Source: Alkalispirochaeta americana (GTDB taxonomy: Bacteria; Spirochaetota; Spirochaetia; DSM-27196; Alkalispirochaetaceae). From it: a stretch of DNA of 64,000 bases. Below are positions 34,241 through 41,968 of the stretch, in pieces. Location of the stretch: NCBI RefSeq assembly GCF_900156105.1, contig NZ_FTMS01000008.1, forward strand, positions 62,001 through 126,000. Reading direction: 5' to 3'. The first letter of the stretch is position 1. The number at the start of each line of letters is the position of its first letter. The position numbers and the translations under genes were made by a program. Under the pieces are notes generated by a model that had not been told where the DNA came from, searched no databases, and saw only the letters and a program-made list of their open reading frames with translations.

Positions 34241-34709
34241 GCGGGTGAAGGAAGCGCCGAGCTCTTAGCCGAGCCCGAGATAGCCCAGGTATCCACCCCC
34301 CAGTGTGGCCAGGGCCAGCATGAGGCTGATCACCATGAACCAGCGGTTGCTGAAGCGGTACATGTCCTCAAAGCGTTTGTCCATGAGGGCAAATCCCTGT
34401 TGCATGAGCTCGCGCTGCCCCTTGAGCTCTTCCTCAAGACGAACCATTCGCTCGTTCAGTTGAACGTCACGCTGGGTATAGACCTCGCCCATCCATACCG
34501 GGAGATTGCTCCGTACGTACCGTCCTATGGCTTCCAGCTGTTCCAGCGATAGATCCATGCTCTGCTCCATCCGTTCCTCCTGCAGTCTCTACAGAAGGAC
34601 TACAGGCAAAAGGGCCTCCACGCTTGCTCTACCTGAAAGAATACCGAAAAACCCGGGCAATAGCCAGCAATCCTGATTCAGGCCGTGGCGCCGGGCGACA
34701 ACAATCCTG
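34241..34709. repeat. Duplicated module, copy 2 (469 bp)
   Basis: Second copy of the segment at 33141-33735, lacking six of the seven 21-base units. Both copies share the coiled-coil gene, its leader with CAGTCTCTACAGAAGGACTA, and the first minisatellite unit at the right end. High identity outside the repeat indicates a recent duplication. Confidence 0.85.
34265..34570 (-). CDS. Coiled-coil, C-terminally membrane-anchored protein (short paralogue)
   Basis: 101 residues, identical or nearly so to the 143-residue product at 33165-33596 except that only one KRFE heptad remains before the C-terminal hydrophobic helix. The same N-terminal MDLSLEQLEAIGRY and TQRDVQLNERM segments are present, with the same AGGAGGA site. 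The exact loss of 42 residues keeps the frame and the helix register, so both forms could be functional. Function unknown. Confidence 0.68.
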   Translation of the reverse strand: MEQSMDLSLEQLEAIGRYVRSNLPVWMGEVYTQRDVQLNERMVRLEEELKGQRELMQQGFALMDKRFEDMYRFSNRWFMVISLMLALATLGGGYLGYLGLG

Positions 34710-34792
34710 ATTCAGGCCGTGGCGCCGGGCGACAGCAAGCCTGATTCAGGCCGTGGCGCCGGGCGACAACAATCCTGATTCAGGCCGTGGCG
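34669..34792. repeat. 34-base minisatellite, about 3.6 units
   Basis: Units begin at 34669, 34703, 34737 and 34771, with only one or two changes between them. Each unit contains the near-palindrome CCTGATTCAGG followed by a GC-rich CCGTGGCGCCGGGCG core. A single unit plus a few bases ends module copy 1 at 33695-33735. The period is not a multiple of three, so it is not coding. There are no spacers, so it is not a CRISPR array. Confidence 0.9.
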
Positions 34793-34793
34793 A

Positions 34794-34849
34794 GCCGTGC
34801 TTTCGGGCCCCTTCGGGGAACCCTTCTCACGCTGACCCGCCACACCTTC
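34794..34849 (+). pseudogene. 56-base fragment of the GNAT-membrane fusion gene
   Basis: 52 of 56 bases match 30066-30121, encoding the SRAFGPLRGTLLTLTRHTF part of the GNAT domain. The flanks do not continue the similarity on the right. It follows directly on the minisatellite and is a remnant of a duplicated or recombined copy. Confidence 0.75.
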
Positions 34850-34874
34850 GTCACTACACATCCGGTCACTGTTC

Positions 34875-36563
34875 TTATTCAAGCAAATCCCGGTAATCGT
34901 CATATATACCGTAGACACGGGGATACTCATCAAGTCGCTCATCATACGCGTGAATCATGGCCCCCCATCCTTCACGAGCCATGTGCTCGCTTGTGGCAGG
35001 AATGGTGCTTCCCTCCGGACGCTCCCCTACCGGCAGGCGAATACCGTAGCGTTTTCGGGTTCGGGCCTCCACCTCACGAACCAGATCCTCACCAAGCTCA
35101 AGACTTTCAAGCAACCGCCTGTGAACGTTGTCGGTAATAACAGAACGAGCTCGCTCCTCGAAGCCTGCCTCATATAATCCCAAGACTCGCCGTTCAAGAG
35201 ACTCCCGTTCGGCAAGAAGGATCTGCTCAAAGAATTCGATCTCGCCCGTAACGGCTCGCAGAAAATCAATCGGATGTTCCGATGTAAAATAAAGAAGCCG
35301 CTTGAAGGTACGCGTGGCGTACCGAGTCGCCTCAAGCATACGGTAATCCGGATCAAGAAAATGCGAAGACCCATCTTTCGTCATGTATCGGTGCTGACTA
35401 AACTCGGGAGGAACGCTCTCGGCTGCAATTGGAATTGGCACAAAGGGAGTGGTAAGACTGGTGGTGATCGCTGTCCAGAGCGTTTGAAGCTCTCCGTGTG
35501 TATCCGGTCGCAGGTGCGCAACCTGGCCGTAGCCTGCAAAATCTGTGGACCAGCGAGGATCACGAACATAGGCAAGCATATCCTCAAGACTCACGGGGGC
35601 CATCTCGTATAGCTCGGCCTCAAGAGCGAGGGGATTTCGGGCTTCCTCATAAAAATCCGGGTAATATCCCTCGGGATCGTCGGCGGGGAAGGGGCGACCA
35701 AACACGTCCTGGAGGTTCATGAACTCTCCCTCTCCGTCCCACCAACCCTGAGCCCTGGCAAACTCTACAAGATTGCTGGAGGCCATATAACCGTCGTGGT
35801 CCTCGGGATTCACCGGGAAATCATGGATATAACCGGGATAGAGGACACGGATTTCATCTGAGCCAAGCCGTTCTGCCGCCCACAGCCCCTCTCCTCCGGC
35901 ATAGTTAATGAAAACCCATCCCTCCTTCTGGTCGGCAAAGATATGGGAGTTTCCTCCGTAGGTAGAAAAGCCGTATTCATCGATAAGACCACCCACGACC
36001 TCAACCGCTTCGCGAGCTGTCGTGGCTCGCTCCATGGCAGCCCGGGCAAGGTCACTGTACTGCGGTCCTGTCTGGGGAGCAGCCCGCTCGGACATCTCCA
36101 CCAGTTCCGGTCGTGACGGAGACCATATGTCACGAGCGGAAACGCCGTGCTCGTTGAGACCTCCATTGGTCAAAGGCGGGGGGAAACCGGCAAACTCGGA
36201 ATAATGCGAGGTAATATACTTGTAGGTCGTCGCCACCTGGGGAATCTCTATAAGCCTGCCGGGAATCGATGCATTTTCGGTAACACCCACGCTCCAGGTA
36301 GCCCCTTGAGGATGTTCTTGCCGGGGGACAATCTCGATCCAGTGACTGGAAGGCTCGTGCCCGAAGCCGCCGAGCAGAACAGAACCATCACTGGTAAGTT
36401 CGCTCCCCACATACATTCCGATGCTCTTCTGGTTTGGATGCCCCTGGGCAACACCGTGAGCATCCCTGGGTAGTCCTGCAACAACTCCCGCAGCAAGCAG
36501 GAACGCACAAACGATACCCACCACAGCTGTGGTGCGCATCCGCGAGTAAACGGGGTTTTTCAT
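34875..36563 (-). CDS. C69-family (dipeptidase-like) peptidase with Ser at the nucleophile position
   Basis: 562 residues with a signal peptide over roughly the first 38. The Ntn-hydrolase start region reads KSIGMYVGSELTSDGSVLLGG; in C69 dipeptidases the residue aligned with S47 is the N-terminal nucleophile Cys (for example CTxxxVGKxAS-DGS). The rest follows the family: GLNEHGVSARDIW, GYGFSTYGGNSHIFAD-like substrate region, and DFPVNPEDHDGYMASSNLVEFA. It could use Ser as nucleophile or be inactive. AAGGAG precedes the ATG. The product is probably periplasmic. Confidence 0.82.
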   Translation of the reverse strand: MKNPVYSRMRTTAVVGIVCAFLLAAGVVAGLPRDAHGVAQGHPNQKSIGMYVGSELTSDGSVLLGGFGHEPSSHWIEIVPRQEHPQGATWSVGVTENASIPGRLIEIPQVATTYKYITSHYSEFAGFPPPLTNGGLNEHGVSARDIWSPSRPELVEMSERAAPQTGPQYSDLARAAMERATTAREAVEVVGGLIDEYGFSTYGGNSHIFADQKEGWVFINYAGGEGLWAAERLGSDEIRVLYPGYIHDFPVNPEDHDGYMASSNLVEFARAQGWWDGEGEFMNLQDVFGRPFPADDPEGYYPDFYEEARNPLALEAELYEMAPVSLEDMLAYVRDPRWSTDFAGYGQVAHLRPDTHGELQTLWTAITTSLTTPFVPIPIAAESVPPEFSQHRYMTKDGSSHFLDPDYRMLEATRYATRTFKRLLYFTSEHPIDFLRAVTGEIEFFEQILLAERESLERRVLGLYEAGFEERARSVITDNVHRRLLESLELGEDLVREVEARTRKRYGIRLPVGERPEGSTIPATSEHMAREGWGAMIHAYDERLDEYPRVYGIYDDYRDLLE

Positions 36564-36899
36564 GAAACTTTCTCCTTGGCATGAATGACCTGACCAGGCA
36601 GACTATCAACCCGGCCAATTAAATTATTTCGTTCTCAAATTAATTTGAAGCGAAACAAAAGTCAACAGTTACAGACGTTCTTTCACGCAACTAAAAGAAG
36701 AAAATCAAGTTGTTGTATTACATAATATTAGAACACCATCTCCCTCGACTAAAAACATTAGAGCCTCTTTTCTTTGCCGGAAAAAATATCGTGCAGGAAA
36801 TAAAAATTCAGAAAAAACAAACCACGGCACACCACCACCGCCCCGACGGCCTTCCTCCGGGGAAGAACCATCAGGGCTCCAGAGGGCAGATCGGGGCGA
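36564..36899. other. AT-rich intergenic region upstream of the C69 gene
   Basis: About 335 bases between the 3' end of the serine-hydrolase gene and the start of the C69 gene (both minus). 36600-36830 is clearly richer in A and T than the rest of the window. It contains the palindrome at 36636-36647 inside a wider imperfect inverted repeat (TTTCG ... CGAAA). No supported gene; the plus-strand frame at 36710-36988 owes its end to the serine-hydrolase gene. Confidence 0.55.
36636..36647. promoter_or_regulatory. 12-base perfect palindrome, candidate operator
   Basis: CAAATTAATTTG is self-complementary and is flanked by TTTCG and CGAAA arms, about 75 bases upstream of the C69 gene start. Position and symmetry suggest a dimeric repressor or activator site; no regulator gene is adjacent. 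Confidence 0.4.
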
Positions 36900-38156
36900 T
36901 CAGTCTTCCACTGCAGCAGCGGCCGCAGCAATCATCCGGAGATTATTGGGCAAGGCCCCATCGAACCCCGGTGTCGACATCGTCATGATAACGGTATCGT
37001 GAGCCGGGTTATTCACGAACTTGGTACTCCAGAACCCCTGCCAACTGTAGGCGCCGGGGCCACCCAGATAGTGCAGGGACCCTGGCGGTGCGTTGACACC
37101 CTCCTGGATATCAAGCTGGTATCCCCACTTGTTCCCGGTGAGCTGCCAGTTAGTGAGGTCTCCAATCTGGTTGGAAGTCATCAGCTCCACCGACGCCCGG
37201 CTCAATACACGGACGCCCTCAAGAACCCCCTTGTTGAGCAACATCTGAGCAAAGCGGAAGTAATCATAGGTTGTGCCGTGCAATCCGGCGGCGCCACTAA
37301 AGTAGGTCTTGTGCGGACTGAAGGTATAATCGGGCCCCAGCATACCGAGGCCCAGGGGATGCTTCTCCACGTGCTTTTCCCCGGTACCCGCCCAGAACGC
37401 GGCCGGCACCCTGTGAAGTTCCTCCTCGGGCGGAAAGAACCAGGTCTCCCGCATCCCCAGGGGCTCGAAGATGTTCTCCTGCAGGTAGCGGTTAAAATCC
37501 ACCCCTGACACCACCTCAACCAGCCGGCAGAGCGTCTCGACACTATTGTTTGAATAGTCAAACATTTCACCGGGATGTGCAATCAGGGGCATCCTGGCCA
37601 GGATCTTCACGTTGTCCTCAAGGGTAATGTTCGGAGCATCCAGATCATCCATGAGCCCCGACTCTTTGTACAACTTGGGAACAACCCGATAGCAGTCCGG
37701 CGTGAAGAGATTGTACCACCAGGTGTTTGTCATGCCCGCGGTCATCGACAAGAGGTCATGGATGGTTATCTCCCGCTTGGCCCGCTCCATTCGTACGGCG
37801 CCCCAGTTTTCCAGGACCGCCACCTTCGGTTCACTAAACTCGGGAAGATACTTCGACACCGGCTCGTGAAGGCTTATCTGCCCCCGCTCAAAGAGCTGCA
37901 TCACCGCCACCGCGCTCGGCACCTTTGACATTGAGGCGAGCCGGAAGACAGCATCCTTCTTCAGGGGTTTGTCCTGGTCGGCCTCTCCGAAAGCCTTGAA
38001 ATAGCAGATCTCTCCGTGTCGCGCCACCAGAACGACCACACCACGGTAGGCCTTCTCCTGGATGAACCGGTGGGCAAGATCGTCAATATTCGACAAGTTC
38101 TTCGATGCCATGCCAACCGACTCCGGTCGCACAGCCTCGGGCAGGGTGATACTCAT
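36900..38156 (-). CDS. Serine hydrolase, class C beta-lactamase/esterase family
   Basis: About 418 residues from the ATG at 38156, which has AGGAGGA upstream. The SxxK motif is S75-M-S-K78 in FRLASMSK, the tyrosine motif is FDYSNN, and a late GGAAGLHGT-type loop supplies the third element. The family includes esterases, D-aminopeptidases and beta-lactamases; without a signal peptide this one is probably a cytoplasmic esterase-like enzyme. The C-terminus ends in an Ala run (IAAAAAAVED). Fragments of its ends recur near 33 kb. Confidence 0.85.
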   Translation of the reverse strand: MSITLPEAVRPESVGMASKNLSNIDDLAHRFIQEKAYRGVVVLVARHGEICYFKAFGEADQDKPLKKDAVFRLASMSKVPSAVAVMQLFERGQISLHEPVSKYLPEFSEPKVAVLENWGAVRMERAKREITIHDLLSMTAGMTNTWWYNLFTPDCYRVVPKLYKESGLMDDLDAPNITLEDNVKILARMPLIAHPGEMFDYSNNSVETLCRLVEVVSGVDFNRYLQENIFEPLGMRETWFFPPEEELHRVPAAFWAGTGEKHVEKHPLGLGMLGPDYTFSPHKTYFSGAAGLHGTTYDYFRFAQMLLNKGVLEGVRVLSRASVELMTSNQIGDLTNWQLTGNKWGYQLDIQEGVNAPPGSLHYLGGPGAYSWQGFWSTKFVNNPAHDTVIMTMSTPGFDGALPNNLRMIAAAAAAVED

Positions 38157-38309
38157 GAAAATCCTCCTGAGCGTTTTATCCAGTCTAGACCCCTTTGTAC
38201 GCGACAGCAACGCAATCTTCTCCCGATTCCCTCACGGCCCCGACCCATTCTGCACACCACTCATCCTTACAAACCGGAAAAAACCGTAGTAAAATCCACT
38301 ACAGTGAAA

Positions 38310-38714
38310 ATGTTTCGGATCAGCCACGAGCAGCAGCAAGAGATGATCATCCTCACCGTTGAAGGCGAGATAACCTGGCAGACAGGGCTTTTGATCGGCC
38401 AGGAGGCAACCAGAGTTGCAACAGAAACAGGGCTCCAACGGGTTCTTGTAGACCTTCGCCGGGCCCGCAACGTCTCAACGGTAATAGAGCATTATTCTTC
38501 ATCCTGGTCGTACCAGAAAATAGAAAAAAACCGCCTGCAGACAACGGGAGCCATGAGAATTGCCTTCCTCACGGCCCCGGACGACACCAGTCACGACGCA
38601 GCTCTTTCAGGACTGATCGGGCTCATCCCGAGCAGGGACGTCTACCTTCTGAGCAAGGACGAAGCCAGCGCCCGGGAGTGGCTGATGGCATCGCCCGAAC
38701 CCGACCCGGGCTAA
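38310..38714 (+). CDS. STAS/SpoIIAA-like protein
   Basis: 134 residues. Alternating strands and helices (MIILTVEGEITWQTG, then RVLVDLRRARNV, and IAFLTAP, VYLLSKDEASAREWLM at the end) fit the SpoIIAA-like STAS fold used by anti-sigma antagonists and lipid-binding relatives. No phosphorylatable Ser is obvious at the usual place. The start ATG has no strong ribosome site and a GTG two codons upstream is possible. Its role is unknown. Confidence 0.55.
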   Translation: MFRISHEQQQEMIILTVEGEITWQTGLLIGQEATRVATETGLQRVLVDLRRARNVSTVIEHYSSSWSYQKIEKNRLQTTGAMRIAFLTAPDDTSHDAALSGLIGLIPSRDVYLLSKDEASAREWLMASPEPDPG

Positions 38715-38808
38715 GAGTCTTCCCTGGCCAGGATTCTCGCCCCGCCTCTCTGACAGAGCTTTCCTGGACACCTCTCCAGACATCTCTGCGCCCCAGCAAT
38801 CATGTTTG

Positions 38809-38837
38809 TTGTGAAAACAGAAATTCACTTGTATCCT
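38809..38837 (+). promoter_or_regulatory. Promoter of the uracil/xanthine permease gene
   Basis: TTGTGA (38809-38814) and TATCCT (38832-38837) are spaced by 17 bases, 26 bases before the start codon, which leaves a very short leader. Confidence 0.5.
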
Positions 38838-38862
38838 GTGACAGCACACAGGAGGAAACACC

Positions 38863-40113
38863 ATGGCAGAACCAATCAAAAACGCCCCTATTGAAGACAT
38901 CAGCACACTGGGATACCACAAACAGCTCGCACTGGGAGTGCAGCACGTCTTTACACTCTTCGCATCCACCGTTCTGGTACCGATCATCACGGGACTCGAT
39001 GTAGGCGTGGCCCTGGTGATGTCTGGTGTGGGAACCCTGCTCTTTCACATGATCACCCAAAAGAAAGTGCCCGCCTATCTGGGGTCGTCTTTCTCCTTTA
39101 TCGCGCCGCTCCTTCTGGCCGGAGAGATGTACGGCCTGGCAGCAGCCCGAGGGGGAATCGTCGTGGCGGGACTGATCTACGCGATCCTGGCAGGGCTGAT
39201 CTCCAAGTTTGGTCCCGAAAAAATCCTGCGCTTCTTCCCGCCCGTCGTCACGGGCCCGATCATTATCGTCATCAGCATGACCCTGGCTCCGAATGCGATT
39301 AACATGGCCTCCCAGGACTGGTTGCTCGCGCTGATAACCCTCTCCGTCATCATCGGCGTAGCCTCCTATTCCCGGGGTTTCTTCAAGATCATTCCCGTTA
39401 TCGTAGGGCTCGCCGTGGGCTATATCGTGGCAGCTCTGCTGGGGCGCGTGGATTATACCGCGATCACCCAGGCCGCCTGGATCGGCATGCCGAACTTCGA
39501 GCTTCCCTCGTTTAACATCGGTGCCATCGCCATCGTGGCTCCCATCGCGCTGGTCACAGTGGTAGAACATGTGGGTGACGTGCTTGCCATGAGCGGTGTG
39601 GTGCGAAAAAACCTTTCCGTTGATCCCGGACTGGGGCGAACCCTCCTGGGCGACGGTATCGCCACCTCATTCTCCGCCTTTCTGGGCGGACCGGCCAACA
39701 CCACCTACTCCCAGAACACCGGTGTGGTGGCACTGACCAAGGTCTACGATCCCAAAGTTATGCGGATCGCTGCGGTGATAACCATTCTGATCGGTCTGAT
39801 TCCAAAACTGAACGCCTTCACCAGCACCATTCCAACTCCCGTTATCGGAGGAGCGGTGGTAATTCTCTTTGGAATGATCGCCTCCATCGGCGCCCGAACG
39901 CTGGTGAACAACCGGGTAGATTTCTCCAAGACCCGGAACATGATCATCGGAGCAGTCATCCTTGTTTTTGGTCTCGGCGGAGCCGTGATTCCCATCGAAA
40001 TTGGTATTGTGAAAATAAATGTCGTCGGCATGGCCCTGGCAGCGATCGTAGGAATCGGCCTGAACATCATTCTTCCCAAGGAAGAGGATGACGAAGCTGA
40101 ACTGAAGCTCTGA
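38863..40113 (+). CDS. Uracil/xanthine permease, NCS2 family
   Basis: 416 residues with about 12-14 membrane segments. The N-terminal LALGVQHVFTLFASTVLVPIITG, the PAYLGSSFSFIAPL segment and the signature region VEHVGDVLAMS ... DGIATSFSAFLGGPANTTYSQNTGVVALT belong to the UraA/uracil-type branch of NCS2. It imports a nucleobase with protons. A full AGGAGG site precedes the ATG. A GC hairpin follows the stop. Exact base specificity is not certain. Confidence 0.92.
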   Translation: MAEPIKNAPIEDISTLGYHKQLALGVQHVFTLFASTVLVPIITGLDVGVALVMSGVGTLLFHMITQKKVPAYLGSSFSFIAPLLLAGEMYGLAAARGGIVVAGLIYAILAGLISKFGPEKILRFFPPVVTGPIIIVISMTLAPNAINMASQDWLLALITLSVIIGVASYSRGFFKIIPVIVGLAVGYIVAALLGRVDYTAITQAAWIGMPNFELPSFNIGAIAIVAPIALVTVVEHVGDVLAMSGVVRKNLSVDPGLGRTLLGDGIATSFSAFLGGPANTTYSQNTGVVALTKVYDPKVMRIAAVITILIGLIPKLNAFTSTIPTPVIGGAVVILFGMIASIGARTLVNNRVDFSKTRNMIIGAVILVFGLGGAVIPIEIGIVKINVVGMALAAIVGIGLNIILPKEEDDEAELKL

Positions 40114-40120
40114 AGCAACC

Positions 40121-40142
40121 GCCCGGGGCTCACCCCCCGGGC
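40121..40142 (+). terminator. GC hairpin after the uracil permease gene
   Basis: GCCCGGGG (40121-40128) and CCCCGGGC (40135-40142) form an eight-pair stem with a six-base loop just after the stop. There is no strong T run, so termination efficiency is uncertain. Confidence 0.45.
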
Positions 40143-40165
40143 TTGAAATCTGACGACGGCAAACC

Positions 40166-40194
40166 TTGACCCTCCCTCTTGTATTTGGTTATAT
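40166..40194 (+). promoter_or_regulatory. Promoter of the thioredoxin-like/permease pair
   Basis: TTGACC (40166-40171) and TTATAT (40189-40194) are separated by 17 bases, about 38 bases before the start of the thioredoxin-like gene. Confidence 0.55.
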
Positions 40195-40231
40195 TGCCAA
40201 TTATACAGAACAAGCCACAGGAGGCCTGACA

Positions 40232-40474
40232 ATGAAGATTCAGATTTTGGGACCAGGATGCGCCAACTGCACAAACCTGGAAAAGAACGCCCGGGCAGCC
40301 GCAGAAACACTGGGTATCCAGGCAGAGTTTGAAAAAATCACCGACATGAACCAGATCATGGACATGGGGGTTCTGCGAACACCCGGCTTTGCTGTGGACG
40401 GCACCCTCGTAAAATCGGGCAAGGTCTTTTCCCCCGAGGAGATCGCCGAAGCCCTGGCCCCCTACGTCAGCTAA
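40232..40474 (+). CDS. Small thioredoxin-like redox-active disulfide protein
   Basis: 80 residues, the size of the TM0996/MTH895 family. The active site is GCANC near residue 10, followed by a helix, and the cis-proline region TPGFAVDG is at the usual place. AGGAGG lies eight bases before the ATG. These proteins often sit beside ArsP/YraQ-type permeases, as here. A role in handling thiol-reactive oxyanions or metals is plausible; it has only the two active-site cysteines. Confidence 0.87.
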   Translation: MKIQILGPGCANCTNLEKNARAAAETLGIQAEFEKITDMNQIMDMGVLRTPGFAVDGTLVKSGKVFSPEEIAEALAPYVS

Positions 40475-40547
40475 CCACCTGGTTAACCCTCCGGGCCCCT
40501 CCGGGGCGGTGGGCATGACCACCGTCCCGCCTTAAGAAGGACACCTT

Positions 40548-41747
40548 ATGAACCCGATCGTACGACTCTGGCAGGAACCCAAAAACCGGCTCCTGGCATT
40601 AATGGGCGCTGTATTTCTTGCTGCTTTTTTTATCCCCTGGGAGGCTCCCCGCCTGATGGCGGGGGTGCAGGAATCGTTCCTGCTCCTCAATTATTACGCT
40701 CGCGAACACGTTTTGCTGTGCCTGATTCCCGCTTTCTTTATTGCCGGCGCGATCACGGTCTTTCTGAACCAGCAGGCCGTTATCCGCTACCTGGGGCCGG
40801 ATGCTCCAAAGCTCCTGGCCTACAGTGTGGCCTCCGTCTCGGGGACTATCCTGGCCGTGTGCTCCTGCACCGTATTGCCTCTTTTCAAGGGGATATACAA
40901 GAAAGGAGCCGGTCTTGGTCCCGCTGTGAGCTTTCTCTACAGCGGACCGGCCATCAATATTCTCGCGATCATCCTCACCGCCAAAGTCCTGGGGCTGCAG
41001 CTGGGCATTGCCCGGGCTCTGGGAGCGATCGCCTTCGCCTTTATCATTGGTCTGGCTATGCACCTGATCTTTTTCCGGGAGGACCGGGAGCGAACCACCA
41101 ACGCCGCGATGTTCCAGGGTGACGAGAGCCAGGAACGATCGCTACCCCAGATGGGGCTCTATCTTGGGTCCATGATCGGTGTTCTGGTCTTCCTTAACTG
41201 GGCCCCTGGCGATGGAACTATCGGCTGGTGGGAGACGCTGCACCGGTTTCGCCTGGTGATCGCTGGTGGCTTTGGATTGCTTCTTTTGTATACGCTGGTT
41301 CGCTGGTTTACCCGGACCGAACTGGGAAACTGGGTGGCTGCCACCCGGGACTTTGCGGTACAGATACTTCCCCTGCTCTTTGCCGGTGTCATGGTTGCAG
41401 GTTTTCTCTTGGGCAGACCCGGTGAAATGGCCCTGATTCCCGAGGAGTGGATCGCTCGGGCTGTGGGAACCAACTCCCTGGCAAGCAATCTCTTTGCCTC
41501 CCTGGCGGGGGCACTCATGTACTTCGCAACGCTCACCGAGGTGCCCATTATGCAGGGCCTCCTGGGGGCGGGGATGAACCAGGGACCGGCCCTGGCGCTT
41601 CTTCTGGCAGGCCCCTCGCTCTCCCTGCCGGCTTTGCTGGTGATCGGCGGCGAACTGGGACCGCGCAAGACCCTCACCTACGTGGCCCTGGTGGTGACCC
41701 TCTCCACCCTGGCCGGCATGATCTACGGAAGTGTGATGGCCCTGTAA
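40548..41747 (+). CDS. ArsP/YraQ-type permease (DUF318)
   Basis: 399 residues with about ten hydrophobic helices in two repeats. The conserved first-repeat motif AVCSCTVLPLFKGIYKKGAGLGPAVSF and the second-repeat LTEVPIMQGLLGAGMNQGPALALLLAGPSLSL define the family, which includes the organoarsenical exporter ArsP. A CxC-type cysteine pair lies in the first motif. It follows the thioredoxin-like gene and precedes the arsR operon, so an arsenical transport role is likely but the substrate is inferred. Confidence 0.85.
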   Translation: MNPIVRLWQEPKNRLLALMGAVFLAAFFIPWEAPRLMAGVQESFLLLNYYAREHVLLCLIPAFFIAGAITVFLNQQAVIRYLGPDAPKLLAYSVASVSGTILAVCSCTVLPLFKGIYKKGAGLGPAVSFLYSGPAINILAIILTAKVLGLQLGIARALGAIAFAFIIGLAMHLIFFREDRERTTNAAMFQGDESQERSLPQMGLYLGSMIGVLVFLNWAPGDGTIGWWETLHRFRLVIAGGFGLLLLYTLVRWFTRTELGNWVAATRDFAVQILPLLFAGVMVAGFLLGRPGEMALIPEEWIARAVGTNSLASNLFASLAGALMYFATLTEVPIMQGLLGAGMNQGPALALLLAGPSLSLPALLVIGGELGPRKTLTYVALVVTLSTLAGMIYGSVMAL

Positions 41748-41784
41748 GAGCTTCTGCTGCAGGAACAGACCAGCGATACCCCTC

Positions 41785-41817
41785 GGCCTCCGGAAAGCCC
41801 CGTGCTTTCTGGAGGCC
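41785..41817 (+). terminator. Long hairpin after the ArsP-like permease gene
   Basis: GGCCTCCGGAAAG (41785-41797) pairs with CTTTCTGGAGGCC (41805-41817), 13 pairs with one G-T. It separates the permease gene from the ars promoter. A T run is missing. Confidence 0.55.
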
Positions 41818-41874
41818 TCTACCGTTAGATACCAGCTAAAACCCCGCAAACCCTGCAATTCCTTGACCACTCCC

Positions 41875-41903
41875 TTGACACGGCCAGCTCTCATGCCTAC
41901 ATT
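41875..41903 (+). promoter_or_regulatory. Promoter of the arsR operon
   Basis: A perfect TTGACA (41875-41880), 17 bases, then TACATT (41898-41903). This is the best promoter match in the arsenic region and directly precedes the operator-like repeat. Confidence 0.7.
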
Positions 41904-41905
41904 AC

Positions 41906-41929
41906 ATGCATGAAAGCGCATTTATGCAT
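41906..41929. promoter_or_regulatory. Candidate ArsR operator
   Basis: Two ATGCAT boxes (41906-41911 and 41924-41929) form a 24-base inverted repeat that starts two bases after the -10 box and covers the transcription start. This is the position and symmetry expected for the ArsR dimer that autoregulates the operon. Confidence 0.55.
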
Positions 41930-41968
41930 ACGGTGTACAAACCACCCGCAAAGGAGACGAACCATCCA

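Larger units (their letters stand above)
34571..34874. other. Gene-free interval: module leader, minisatellite and gene fragment
   Basis: About 300 bases without an intact gene. It holds the leader of the short coiled-coil gene, the right end of module copy 2, the 34-base tandem array and a 56-base fragment of the GNAT gene, ending at the 3' end of the C69 peptidase gene. Open frames here are products of the repeats. Confidence 0.7.

Noticed and set aside
34669-34792. Possible small CRISPR array
   Set aside because: Units are contiguous with no unique spacers, and no cas genes are in the window; it is a minisatellite.
36710-36988. 92-codon plus-strand frame in the AT-rich region
   Set aside because: Its second half is antisense to the serine-hydrolase 3' end, and similar peptides near 33 kb arise from the same duplicated fragment.
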